Source: Closterium sp. Naga37s-1
Taxonomy: Eukaryota; Streptophyta; Zygnematophyceae; Desmidiales; Closteriaceae
Assembly (NCBI GenBank): GCA_947471745.1
Contig: CANJKZ010000093.1
Span: 191,501-255,500 of the forward strand
Direction of reading: 5' to 3'
Length of the DNA: 64,000 nt
Position 1 is the first letter of the stretch, and each line of letters begins with the position of its first letter. This document shows, piece by piece, positions 11,407-22,989 of the stretch. Both the position numbers and the translations under genes were made by a program. The notes below the pieces were generated by a model. That model was given only the letters and a program-made list of their open reading frames with translations, had not been told where the DNA came from and searched no databases.

Positions 11407-11796
11407 CATCCTTGACTGGAGGTTGCGAACTACTTCGCAGGTTGTAAGCACTTAGTTTACAAGCTGCAATGATATCACCACAGGAATCGCAATGTTGTAG
11501 CGTTGCCTGCAAAACGGTTGAACATGGGAATGTACCCCTCGGAGTACACAGCTAGCTAGGAACTATATATTTCATTGTAATGCATTATTATAATCATCTT
11601 GTCATTTACATTCACTATGATCAAGGTCACAATACTTCCGCTGTATTATTAACTAATCTTCCCTAGCTTGGGTAATCCTGTCCAACAAGATCCTTGAGTT
11701 ACTATAATATGGTATGAGAGCTTGCTTGGATTATGAGAGCTGCTAGAACAAGTTCTCTCATTGAACTTTATAGAAATACTTTCCTGATACAAGGAG

Positions 11797-12036
11797 TGTC
11801 AGAACTTATATTTGTAACTGCCTGTAGCTGTAGTTAGTGTAGTTATTATAAACTTTGTTTGGTGGTGCACCTTATTTGTTTCCTTTGCTATATGTTCTTC
11901 GAAACCTATAGTGAAACTATCCTTTCCAACTTTCTCGCCTCTCACCCTAGGCACAAACTACTCGACATCCTAGTTGGGCCTAGGCTCCTAAGCCTAGGCC
12001 CTAGTTAAACTTGATCTCCTTTCTACTATTTTCTCA
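11797..12036 (+). repeat. 5' LTR of element G
   Basis: 240 bp, TGTCAG...TTCTCA, same sequence as 12826-13065. It contains CCTAGGC palindromic wording near 11990-12000. Confidence 0.9.
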
Positions 12037-12174
12037 TGCTATCAGAGTGAGTTACGTCCTGGCCTGTGGGCCCGCCTCATGCTTCCGCTGCTACGTTTTT
12101 CCGGTCGCGCGCCTAGGGCGCGTGGCGATTTTCTATTGTCCCGCCCCCGGTTGGCGAGTGACTCCTACTCTGCC

Positions 12175-12326
12175 CGTCGCGCGCCCCGTGGCACGCGACG
12201 GTGCCCTAAACCTGCCCGTCGTGCGCCCCGTGGCACGCGACGGTGCCCTGCTCGTCGTGCGCCCCGAGGCACACGACGGTGCCCTTACCTTAAACTTACC
12301 TGTCGTGCGCCCCGTGGCACACGACA
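12175..12326 (+). other. Four tandem RNA hairpins in the leader of element G
   Basis: Four 26-nt units start at 12175, 12217, 12253 and 12301. Each pairs a 7-nt arm (CGTCGCG, CGTCGTG, CGTCGTG, TGTCGTG) with its partner (CGCGACG, CGCGACG, CACGACG, CACGACA). An inner GCC/GGC pair and a 4-nt loop (CCGT or CCGA) follow. Arm changes are compensatory at two positions. Their place soon after the PBS suggests a packaging or dimerisation signal, which is inference. Confidence 0.7.
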
Positions 12327-12825
12327 CGCCTCTCCGCACCTGCTCTCACTGCAGCCGCCCCTGACCTACCTGCGCCGACACATTGTAGCCGCTCTGCGGC
12401 TTTCTTCCCGCCCACCCCCTCCTCCTTTGTCTCCCTGCAGCCGTGGGGGGGAGGGTATGGGGGTGGCGGGTGTTGGAGCGTTGGGTCGTATCCTTCCCTT
12501 CCCCTCCTCCTCCTTTCGTTCCCACTGCTGCAGCTGCCGCTGGGGGGGAGGGTGTGAGGGTGTGGGGGAGACGGGGGAGTGGCACCGGGGTGGCGGGTGT
12601 GAGGCAACCAGCAGCCGTCCCTCCACCTCTCCTCTCTTCCCCCCCCTCTCTGCTGCTCCTGCAGCAGTGTGGGGGAAGGGAAGGAGGAGGGTGAGGAGAT
12701 GGAGGGGGTGACCAGCTAGTGTTAGCCCGCCTGCAGTACCTGCTGTTGCTTGTTTATTATTTTGCATGTGTACCCCTGCAGGTTGTATTCTGCACAAACT
12801 CCTGATGCAGGCAGTTATGGGGGAG

Positions 12826-13065
12826 TGTCAGAACTTATATTTGTAACTGCCTGTAGCTGTAGTTAGTGTAGTTATTATAAACTTTGTTTGGTGGTGCACC
12901 TTATTTGTTTCCTTTGCTATATGTTCTTCGAAACCTATAGTGAAACTATCCTTTCCAACTTTCTCGCCTCTCACCCTAGGCACAAACTACTCGACATCCT
13001 AGTTGGGCCTAGGCTCCTAAGCCTAGGCCCTAGTTAAACTTGATCTCCTTTCTACTATTTTCTCA
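12826..13065 (+). repeat. 3' LTR of element G
   Basis: 240 bp, identical to the 5' LTR in my reading. It is preceded by the purine-rich GGGGGAG and followed by the AGGAG target duplication. Confidence 0.9.
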
Positions 13066-14912
13066 AGGAGCTACAATATGCCATGCGCTGACTGCGGCAA
13101 AACTGGAGAAAATCCAGTCCCTCGTTCCTCTAATGTCACCTCATGAGTGACATTAATCGATCCTGCCCCGATCGAACGGCTAATCTCCCGCATCAACGCA
13201 CTGGAGAGCCATCATTAGCCCATGGGCATTGAAGGTTCCGGCTTCACACAAACGCCTTCAGATCCTCCTGGGCCGATTTTCAAGCGATCGTTCTATAATT
13301 CCCACCTCCCTACAAGGTTCTAACCTTTTGGATCTATGTAGTTTGGCAGATATAGGCATTACAGTCGTGCATGGTACCTGCACGACAGGCGCGCATACCA
13401 ACCAAACTAACCAGCGCATCACTTATGCTTATAGAGATGCAGTTAGTACCATTTTCTTGCCAGTCCACTAGATTAGGCCTTCTACTTCAACAACACTAGG
13501 TTCTAACCATTTGGATCCACATAATTTGGGAGATTTCAAAGTTCCAGCTCTGCCTTGTACCTGCATACAAGCGTGCATACTGACCGAACCGACCAACGCA
13601 TCACTTTCTCTGTAGAAATACGGTGAATACCATATATTTTTCCCTTCTCCACTAAATTAAACCATATCCCACCTCCCTACCAGGTCCTAACCTTTTGGAT
13701 TTATGTAATTCGGCAGATATAGGCATTCCAGTCGTGCATGGTACATGCATTACTTGCGCGCATACCGACCAAAATGACCAGTGCATCACTTATGATTGTA
13801 GAGATGAGTTAGTACCATTTTCTTGCCAGTCCACTAGATTAGGCCTTCTACTTCAACAGCACTAGGTTCTAACCATTTGGATCCACATAATTTGGGAGAT
13901 TTCAGAGTTCCAGCTGCGCCTTGTACCTGCACACAAGAGTGCATACTGACCGAACCGACCAACGCATCATTTTCTCTGTAGAAATACAGTGAATATCATA
14001 TATTTTTTCCTTTTCCACTAAAATAAAAAACCATTTCCCACCTCCCTACCAGGTTCTAACCTTTTGGATCTATGTAATTCGGCAAATATAGGCATTCCCA
14101 TCGTGCATGGTACCTGCACTACAGGCGCGCATACCGACCAAACTGACCAGCGCGTCACTTATGTTTGTAGACATGCAGCTAGTACCATTTTCTTGCCAAT
14201 CCACTAGATTAGGGCTTCTACTTCAACAACACTAGGTTCTAATCATTTGGATCCACATAATTTGGGAGATTTCAGGGTTCCAGCTCCTCCTTGTACCTGC
14301 ACACAAGCGTGCATACTGAACGAGCGACCAACGCATCATTTTCTCTGTAGAAATACAGTGGATACCATATATGTTTTGCTTGTCCACTAAATTGAACAAT
14401 TTCCCACCTCTCTAACAGATTCTAACCTTTTGGATCTATGTAATTCGGCAGATATAGCCATTCCAGTCGTACATGGTACCTGCACTACAGGCGCGCATAC
14501 CGACTAAACTGACCAACACATCACTTATGTTTGTAGAAATGCAGTTAGTACCATTTTCTTGCCAGTCCACTAGATTAGGCCTTCTACTTCAACAGCACTA
14601 GGTTCTAACAATTTGGATCCACATAATTCGGGACATTTCAGATTTCCAGCTCCGCCTTGTACCTGCACACAAGCGTGCATACTGACCGAACTGACCAACG
14701 CATCATTTTCTCTGTAGATATACAGTGTATACCATAATGTTTTTTCTTCTCCACTAAATTCAACCATTTCCCACCTCTCTACTAGGTTCTAACATTTTGG
14801 ATCTATGTAATTCGGCAGATATATGCATTCCACTCGTGCATGGTACCTGCACTACAGGCGCGCATACCGACCAAACTGACCAGCGCATTACTTATGTTTG
14901 TAGAGATGCAGC

Positions 14913-15287
14913 TGTCAGTAGAGCTGCACTATGAGATCCCCGATCGATCCTAGGGGGGGTTACAGGCGCGTTCACCTGGGGGGTTATAGGCGCACTGACC
15001 CGCTACTTAACAAGCCCTTTTATCCCACTGGTCTAGTGACTGGGATTCTGACATGGTATCAGAGCGGTCTCGGGTTCGAATCCCGGTGTATGCACATGCA
15101 GGCCGTTGCCGCTGTGCTCAGTCCTGGGCCTCCCAGTGTGGGGGGGTGTCAGTAGAGCTGCACTGTGAGATCCCCGATTGATCCTTGGGGGGTTACAGGC
15201 ATGTTAGCCTGGGGGGTTATGGGTGCACTGACCCGCTACTGAAACAAGCCCTTTTATCCCAATGGTCTAGTGGTTGGGATTCTGACA
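14913..15287 (+). mobile_element. Miniature TRIM retrotransposon, 375 bp
   Basis: Two 141-bp LTRs (14913-15053 and 15147-15287; TGTCAG...TCTGACA) flank only 93 bp. The interior starts with an exact PBS, TGGTATCAGAGCGG, and ends in a G-run polypurine tract (TGTGGGGGGG). The target duplication GCAGC is perfect (14908-14912 and 15288-15292). The LTR copies differ at roughly a dozen positions, so this insertion is older than elements A-D. It has no coding capacity and must be mobilised in trans. It sits inside half A of a satellite unit. Confidence 0.9.
15023..15090 (+). other. tRNA-like bipartite pol III promoter signature across the TRIM LTR/PBS junction
   Basis: TGGTCTAGTGAC (15029-15040) matches a tRNA A box. 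The 3' LTR copy, TGGTCTAGTGGTTGGGATTC, is closer still to tRNA-Glu. GGTTCGAATCC (15073-15083) matches the B box and lies in a CGGG/CCCG T-arm-like stem. Spacing between the boxes (about 33 bases) is in the tRNA range. The acceptor arms do not pair well, so this is not a functional tRNA gene. Whether it drives transcription is unknown. Confidence 0.55.
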
Positions 15288-17061
15288 GCAGCTAGTACCA
15301 TTTTCTTGCCAGTCCACTAGATTAGGCCTTCTACTTCAACAACACTAGGTTCTAGCCTTTTGTATCCACATAATTTGGGAGATTTCAGAGTTCCAGCTCC
15401 GCCTTGTACCTGCACACAAGCGTACATACTGACCGAACCGACCAACGCAACAAATTCTCTGGAGAAATACAGTGAATACCATATATTTTTTTCCCTTTCC
15501 ACTAAATTAAACCATTTCCCACCTCCCTACCAGGTTCTAACCTTTTGGATCTATGTAATTCTGCATATATATGCATTCCAGTCGTGCATGGTACCTGCAC
15601 TACAGGCGCGCATACCGACCAAACTGACCAGCGCATTACTTATGTTTGTAGAGATGCAGTTTGTACCATTTTCTTGCCAGTCCACTAGATTAGGCCTTCT
15701 AGTTCAACATCACTAGGTTCTAACCATTTGGATCCGCATAATTTGGGAGATTTCAGAATTCCAGTTCCGCCTTGTATCTGCACACAACAGTGCATACTGA
15801 CTGAACCGATCAACGCAACATCTTCTCTGTAGAAATACAGTGAATACCATATATTTGTTTTTTTTCCACTAAATTAATTATTTCCCACCTCCCTACCATA
15901 TTCTAACTTTTTGGATCTATGTAATTCGGCAGATATAGGCATTCCAGTCGTGCATGGCACCTGCACTACAGGCGCGCATACCGACCAAATTGACCTTCGC
16001 ATTACTTATGTTTGTAGAGATGCAGTTAGAACCATTTTCTTGCCAGTCCACTAGATTAGGCCTTCTACTTCAACAACACTAGATTTTAACCATTTGGATC
16101 CACATAATTTTGGAGATTTCAGAGTTCCAGCTCCGCCTTGTACCTGCACACAAGCGTGCATACTGACCGAACCGACCAACGCATAATCGTTTCTGTAGAA
16201 ATACAGTGTATACCATAAATGTTTTGCCTCTCCACTAAATTCAACCATTTCCCACCTCTCTACCAGGTTCTAACCTTTTGGATCTAAGTAATTCGGCAGA
16301 TATAGGCATTCCAGTCGTGCATGGTATCTGCACTACAGGCGCGCATACCGACCAAACTGACCAGCGCATTACTTAATTTCGTAGATATGCACTTATTACC
16401 ATTTTCTTGACAGTCCACTACATTAGGCCTTTTACTTCAACAGCACTAGGTTCTAACCATTTGGATGCACAACATTTGTGAAATTTCAGAGGTCCAGCTC
16501 CGCCTTGTACCTGCACACAAGGGTGCATACTGATCGAACTGACCAACGCATCATTTTCTCTGTAGAAATACAGTGAATACCATATATTTTTTCCTTTTCC
16601 ACTAAATTAAACCATTTCCCACCTCCCTATCTGGTTCTAACCTTTTGGATCTATGTAATTCTGCAGATATAGGCATTCCAGTCATGCATGGTACCTGCAG
16701 TACAGGCGCGCATACCGACCAAACTGACCAGCGCATTACTTATGTTTGTAGAGATGCAGTTAGTACCATTTTCTTGCCAGTCCACTAGATTATGCCTTCT
16801 ACTTCAACAGCACTAGGTTCTAACCGTTTGGATCCGCATGATTTGGGAGAATCTCAGAGTTCCAGCTCCGCCTTGTACCTGCACACAAGCGTGCGTACTA
16901 ACCGAACCGACCAACACATCATTTTTCTTCGTAGAAATACAGTGAATATCATAAATTGTTTACTTTTCTACAAAATTAAACCATTTCCCACCTCGTTACC
17001 AGGTTCTAACCATTCCAGTCGTGCATGGTACCTGCACTACAGGCGCGCATACCGACCAAAG

Positions 17062-17190
17062 TGTCAGAATGAGAGAGGAATGGTTGAACTAACAACATTG
17101 GGAGTACAAGTAGGAAAACCTAGAATGTTGTACCCCCTAAGGCTAAACCCACTATAGCCTACAGAATAGAAACATATACAATGTTTGACA
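17062..17190 (-). repeat. 3' LTR of element A
   Basis: 129 bp, TGTCAG...TTGACA on the plus strand. It differs from the 5' LTR by one substitution (AACAACATTG here, AACAGCATTG there). Confidence 0.95.
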
Positions 17191-17314
17191 CACCCCCATA
17201 GGCTAAGTGGAAGACAACCAGATGGTCACAAGACCAGTCAAAGCAAAGCAAAGCAAAGCACAGCTCAGGGTGGATCTCAAGGATACCACACAAATTCTGA
17301 GCACAAACAAGCGG

Positions 17315-20300
17315 TCACAAGACCAGTTCACATGCAGGTTGACTGTGGAGTGGGACAGGCAGAGGAGTGGACTGTGGCGAGGAGTACGTGAAGCGGAAGC
17401 GCTGAAGGACCTGCTGCACCATGTGTGACTGGGTCAAGGTAATGGTGCGCTGTGCTCTGTCCCGGGTGATCCGCAAGCCAAGATAGCTTGTCAGCTCACC
17501 CAGGTCTGTGCACGTGTGTCTCTTCTGCAGCTCCGACTTCACGTGGGCGAGTGCCTCAGTGTCAGCAGTAGCAAAGACCAAGTCGTCTACATAGACGAGA
17601 ACGTAGAACGGCGGCAGAGTGGTGTCGGTGCGTAGAAACAGCGACGGGTCAGCAGTAGAAGGAGCAAACCCAAGAGCAGCAAGAGTAGTCCTCAGTGTGT
17701 CGTGCCACTCACGGGGTGCCTGGCGGAGACCGTAGACTGGCCGCCGGAGGCTCCACTGGGTACCAGGAGGAAACGACCCAGTGAAGCCAGGTGGGCGGCG
17801 CAGCCAGATCTCCTCGTGCAGGCTGCCCTGTAGGAAAGCAGTGCTGAAGTCAAGAGAGTGGAGCTCGTAGTCACGCTGAGCGGCGACGTGCAGCAAAACC
17901 CGAAGAGTGGTCATCTTCGGGGTAGGGGAGAAGGTCTGGAAGAAGTCAACTCCCTCACGCTGACTGAAGCCTCGTGCAACGTAACGCGCCTTGAAGACAG
18001 GCGGAGAACCGGGCGGCCGCTTCACCCTGAAAATCCACATGCCACTGACGATGTTCGCCCCAGGCGGGGGAACCTCGTCGACGTAGGTGCCTGTGGACTT
18101 CCAGGAAGCCATCTCTGCGTCCATGGCTGTCTGCCACTGAGAGGAGTAGGGACCCTCTATCGCCTCTGCGTAAGAGCGCGGGGTTGGGATGTCTGGTGCA
18201 TCCGGGTCTCCCTCAGGGGCAAGCAGCATGGACACGAGATGAGGTAAAGCAGCGGTAAAGCACTCAAACTCCTCCTGTCTGTCCTCAAGAACGTCCGTGC
18301 CAAGAGCACACTCACCCCCGACGGACGGAGGACAGACAGACTCAGACTCAGCAACAAGGCTAGCGGCGTAGTCTAGACGACAGGCGGCAGCAAAGTCAAC
18401 AAGCTCAGCGACTAGAGCAGACGCAGCAGAGGACTCAAAGGTAGGGTCAGTGACAACAGTGGCGAGGAAACGCGTGACAGTAGGACTGGCAGCACGGAGG
18501 GAGTCAGACTCCGGGTCCGGGCCGTTAGGAAGAGAGGACGCAGGAGGAGACGGCAGAGGGACACGCTGTGGAGCAGTGGAAGGACGCAGGGTCATATAGT
18601 GAGTGCCAAGGACAGGAGGAGGACGCTGACGCGGAACACGACGACCAGCGCGGACAGCGCGGACAGGCGACTCTGGACGAGACTCAGGCGACGCAGGACG
18701 AGACTCAGGCTCACGACGCTCCGTAAGACCTCTAGTCGGCCCAGCGTAAGGAGAAGGACCAGGCAGCGGAGAGGCAAGCTGTAACTGTGACTGCGACTGG
18801 ACAGGTGGTGGACTCAGTAGGGGAGGAGTAGGACCAGTAGAGGGCGGGAGGCCAAGAACCTGCAGAAGGAGCGGAACGTAGTGCGGCCGCGGCCGCGCAG
18901 CACCTCCTAAACCAGCAGAAACAGCACCAGTACCCTCAGCCCCAGGGTCTCCAGCTACAACTCCCGCAGCACCACCAGCAGCTCCAGCAGCTCCAGCAGC
19001 TCCAGCTCCAACCCCCGCAGCAGCTCCAGTCCCAGCAGCTCCAGTACCTCCAGTACGAGCACCTCCAGGACCAGCGGTTCCAGCAACTCCAGCACCAGCA
19101 GCACCTCCAGCAGCACCAGCACCAGCAACACCTCCAGCAGCACCACCAGCAGCTCCTGCACCAGCAGCACCAGCTCCAGCTCCAGCAGAACCCCCAGTCC
19201 CAGCAGCTCCAGTACCGCCTGTACGAGCACCTCCACGACCAGAGGGTCCAGCACCTTTAGCAGCACCAGGGCCTCCAGCGGGCGGCACCTCAGTGCTAGG
19301 AGCGCCACTCCGGAGGCTGCAGCGCCGAGCGTACCACTCACGCAGCCGCTGTGGAGAGGGAGGCTCCGGCCGCAACACGGCACCCGCAGCACCACCAGCT
19401 CCAACTCCGGCAGAACCCCCAGCTCCAGCAGCCCCACGCCGGAGGCTGCAACGCTGAGAGTACCACTCACGCAGCTGCTGTGAAGAGGGAGCGCCACCAG
19501 GCGCAGCACGGTCAGTCTCAGAACCCCCAGGCTCAGCACCTCCAGTCTCAGCACCCCCAGGCTCAGCACCCCCAGTCCCAGCACCCCCAGTCTCAGCACC
19601 CCCAGGCTCAGCACCCCCAGGCTCAGCACCCCCAGTCTCAGCACCCCCAGGCTCAGTACCCCCAGCCTCAGCACCCCCAGGCTCAGCACCCCCAGTCTCA
19701 GTACCCCTCGCAGGACCAGAGTCGACAGCTACCTCGACAGGCTCGACCGGGTCTACCTGGGAAACACCTGAGGGAGCAGGACCCTGGGGAGGGAGGGGGT
19801 CTACCGAAGGGACACTTGGGGTGAGGAAGAGCGGCGGGGGGGGAAGCGGGGCAGTGCGGTAGGGGAAAAGCCGGTAAAAGGGTACCGACTCGTCAAAAGT
19901 GACGTCCTGAGAGGGGAAGACACGGCGCGAGGTGGGGTGGTAAAACTGCCAGCCAGGCGCGTCAGGGGGGAAGCCAAGGAAGACACAGGGAACAGCACGG
20001 GCGGAGAGCTTGTCCGCGGACGTATCGCGGACAAAAGCACGAGATCCCCAGACCCGGAACACCGACGCATCACCAACCTCTCCCGTCCAACGCAGTGTCG
20101 GCGAGGTCTCCGGAACGGAGACACGGGGCCAGAGGTTGAGTTGATGCGCAGCGTAACGAACCGTAAACGGCCACAGAAAATGGGGGGCAGCCGCATGGAT
20201 CAGGGAGGTACGAGCGACCTCCATGACTAAGCCAATGCGGCGCTCAGCAACCCCATTTTGCTGAGGAGAGGCCGGAAGCGTGAACGACTGCTCAATGCCC

Positions 20301-22688
20301 TCCCCCTGACAGAAGGCCCTCAAGAGGTCGGAGGAAAACTCACCACCTCTGTCATAGTGCAGACGCAGGACAGGAAAGTCCGTGTGGAAGCGCTTGTGCA
20401 GCTGGAGACGACTGCTGCGGATCCAAGGGATCAAAACATCAGGGACTTCACCCTTGGTGCTACTTTAGCGCTCGCCGCCCTGTCCACGGACGCGGGCTGG
20501 GCCCCACTAGTCTAGGTGGAGAGTCCGCAGGGGAGCCTCTGTCGGGGGGAACGAGGAGGAGTGAGGAGCGGCGCGCTGCCGCCCCTCGACACATGGAAGG
20601 CAGGGAGGGGCAGGCGAGGGTGGCAGAGGAGGCAGAGTCTTTGGAAGTCCAGAGACAAGGAAACGTCGGTGCATGCCACGAAGGCGCTGCACTGAAGGGT
20701 GACCAAGGCGGTGGTGCCAGAGGACGGTCTGGTGCGACAGGGTGCGACACGAGCAGGGGGCCGACAGCTGACCTGATGCAGACGCAGACGCAGCTACCTG
20801 AGGGGACTCAGTGGTCAGTGTGTACAGGTCCGACCCCGGCTGCCGAGTGAAGGTAGCCAGGTGGCGACCCGTCCGAGCACACGTGCAGTGGGTCACACGC
20901 TCATGGGCAGGGGTGAACTGGTGAACACCCCCGTCCTGGAGAGCAGAGCCCGCCACCAAGTTCGTAGAGAACGAGGGGAGGTAAAGACCCGACAGGGTGC
21001 CGGACGGGACCGCAGGACAAGTTGAGGACAGTGGAGGAGGTCGCAAGGACCGGCCCCCCAGAGGGGTCAGCCAGGGAGACAGCAACAGGCCGAGCTAGCT
21101 GCTCAAGGACAGTGCGGTCACGAAAGAAGCAGCGGGAAGCACGCGAGTCCAGTGTGAAGGTGTGCAGTGCCTCAGTAGACGCAGTACCAGCAGGCGCAGA
21201 CGCACAAGCACCTGGAGCAGCAGAGTCACTAGCACCTAGAGCAGCAGCCTCACCAGGACCTAGGGCAGCAGACGCACTAGCACCTAGAGCGGCAGCCTCA
21301 CTGGTCCCAATACCCGGGTCAGGCGGTACACGCAGGTAACAGTCACCCTCAACACTAACAGTCAATGCATACATGGCACCAAGGATAGCATCAAAATCAA
21401 GAGCAAAGATATCAATGTTCTTTCTCAGCAGATCAGCCCAGCGAGGCAGCTCAGAGGCGTCAGGAAACTGCGCGCGCCAGGCGTCGTCGAGACAAAAGAA
21501 TCAGCGCTGCGCCGTGTGGAACCTCCCACAGGTCTGGCCAGAGCGGTCACCTGTGCGGATAACGTACGGGCAGCTACCTCCACCCCCAGACCCCCCACGC
21601 TGAGAGTACCACTCACGGAGCTGCTGAGGCGACGGGGTCTCGCTGGGACGCTGCTGCTGCTGCTGCCTCTGGCCACCACCGAACCCCCCGCGCTGCACCG
21701 CTCCACCGCGCCCGCCACCAGCTCCACTGCCGCCACCACTACCACCACCACCCCCGCCACCCCCACCACCGCCGCCGCGACCACCCCCGCCTCCGCCACT
21801 GACCCCCCCACCACCAGCACCACTCCCACCACCGCCACCACCCCCGCCCCCTCCACCCCCTCCACTACCGCCGCCCCCGCCGCCACCTCCGCCACCCTTG
21901 CCCCCTTTGCCCCTGCCGCCCTTGCGCCTCCCACTAGGAGCAGACGCAGCCCCGACCTCCTCAGCACCGAGGTAGTCGACAGCAGCAGCAGATGCAATGG
22001 AGGGGAGAAGGGGGGAGGGGGAACATCCCTCAAAGAAGGGAGTGCGAGGTTCGCCACGAGAGGCACCTACAGCTACAATACTAATCTCAGCTGCAAGGAG
22101 TTCCTTCTCGAGCAGGTCGACAGTGAGGTCGGTGGGGGAGAGGGCAAGAAAGTGGTCCCTGACAGCGCGAAGAGAGTCAGGGAGGCGAGTGACTAGGTGG
22201 TAGAGTGTGAGGTACATCGGGGGAGGGTTCTTGGCGAGGAAATCGGGAGGAAGCGCGGCACGGTAGCGGAGATCACTAGTACGGAGGTGAGTGATAAGGT
22301 CAGCTACAGTGGCAAAGGCGGACAGATCGGGGAAGAGATAGGGCAGCGAGAGACGGCCTATCGCAGCAGTAGCAGGGGAGGAGTAGCGCGCAACTACAGC
22401 ATCGTACAGCTCTTGAGCGGTCTTATGCTGGCCAAAATGCTCGCGCTCATCTAACGGCAGGTGGCTGCGAACGGCTAGGCGAGCGTGAGCGTCACGGGTC
22501 TGCCACTGTGAGCGAGCCGTACTGTCAACAGTAGCAGCAGGTGCGGGAGCGGCGCCGGACGTGTGGTCAAACAGGGAAACATCGTCCTTGGCAGTGATCT
22601 GGAGGAACAGGTGCAGGTCATCGAGCCAGACGTCAAACTTAATCGGACGGCCCTCAGCGTCAAAAGTGAGAACGGAAGGACTGTCCAT
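17315..22688 (-). pseudogene. Defective copia Gag-Pol of element A
   Basis: Gag starts at the ATG at 22688 (MDSPSVLTFDAEGRPIKFDV). It contains a copia Gag domain, a glycine-rich tract, and the Cys/His cluster CPYVIRTGDRSGQTC...H....C. A TGA at 21501-21503 replaces the codon after AQR, but the frame continues through the protease region (TFTLDSRASRCFF, where the usual DSG is DSR) to about 21030. A frameshift follows. The integrase Zn-binding part ends at TAG 20507-20509, and about 40 bases encoding the YFLLVVDDYSRY strand are missing. From 20434 the frame is open through DRGGEF, NGVAER, a GAEPGG repeat linker and RT with YVDD. It then jumps from the end of RT straight into 3' UTR sequence at about 17350, so RNase H is lost. 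It cannot be autonomous. Confidence 0.9.
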
Positions 22689-22989
22689 AGTGGGAGTAGC
22701 AGCAGTAGGAACAGTAGCAACAAGCAGCAGTAGCAGTAGCAGTAACAGGAGCAGCAGTTTCTGCAGGTGGTGCACAGTAGGGAAGCGCGGCTCGGTCAGG
22801 GCGGCGCGACTCGGGCAGGACGGCGCGGCGCGGCTATGCGAGGCGGCGGCCTACGTGCGGGCGGCGGCCTACGTGAGGGCGGCGGCCTACGTGCGGGCGG
22901 CGGCCTACGTACGGGCGGCGGCCTACGAGGGCGAGGCGGCGGCGCGCGCCGGTCGACGGGCAGCTCGCGGGCTGTGCTAGGGGCCGCGC

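Larger units (their letters stand above)
11797..13065 (+). mobile_element. Non-autonomous LTR retrotransposon G (LARD/TRIM-like), 1269 bp
   Basis: Two 240-bp LTRs (11797-12036 and 12826-13065), identical as far as I can read, flank a 789-bp interior with no credible protein. TGCTATCAGAGTGAG at 12037 is a PBS-like match to initiator tRNA-Met, and TTATGGGGGAG before the 3' LTR is the polypurine tract. The 5-bp target duplication AGGAG is perfect (11792-11796 and 13066-13070). Identical LTRs imply a recent insertion using proteins supplied by another element. The interior carries four tandem hairpins (12175-12326). Confidence 0.88.
11710..13215 (+). pseudogene. Relic of an LTR element (PBS plus small frame), split by element G
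   Basis: TGGTATGAGAGCTTGC at 11710 resembles a PBS. Twelve bases further an ATG (11733) opens a frame that is cut at 11796 by element G and resumes at 13071, ending at TGA 13148-13150. Ignoring G and one copy of its target-site duplication, the frame is 47 codons (begins MRAARTSSLIELY, ends PLMSPHE). A second short stretch (TLIDPAPIERLISRINALES, other frame) follows to about 13210. This resembles a Gag N-terminus but I cannot place the family. Confidence 0.35.
13300..17061. repeat. Satellite array, segment 1 (368-bp dimer of 184-bp halves)
   Basis: About ten repeats of a unit near 366-370 bp. Each unit has two related 184-bp halves, both opening GGTTCTAACC. Half A continues TTTTGGATCTATGTAATTCG and half B continues ATTTGGATCCACATAATTTG. 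For example, half A starts at 13315, half B at 13499, and the next half A at 13683. Both halves share GTACCTGCAC, GCATAC.GACC and CGCAT blocks. The left edge grades in near CCCACCTCCCTAC at about 13300. A TRIM interrupts at 14913-15287 and element A at 17062. No coding content. Confidence 0.92.

Noticed and set aside
15023-15090. A functional tRNA gene
   Set aside because: A and B boxes are good, but acceptor arms do not pair and no clean anticodon arm fits; kept only as a tRNA-like promoter signature in the TRIM.
13300-17061. CRISPR-like or direct-repeat array
   Set aside because: Repeat units are 184/368 bp, contiguous and without unique spacers; this is eukaryotic satellite DNA.
18955-19689. 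Long frames antisense to the repeat linker in element A (and equivalents at 29143, 35640, 45652, 52110)
   Set aside because: Leu/Val-rich shadows of the GAEPG/GAG repeats in the pol frame or its opposite strand; repeat periodicity of three bases keeps all frames open.
22688-22775. Leucine-rich N-terminal extension of Gag in element A (and 56112-56478 in E) as a signal peptide
   Set aside because: The extensions begin at GTG, encode CTG/CTA trinucleotide repeats, and the conserved Gag start (M..[PL]SVLTFDAEG) has its own ATG downstream.
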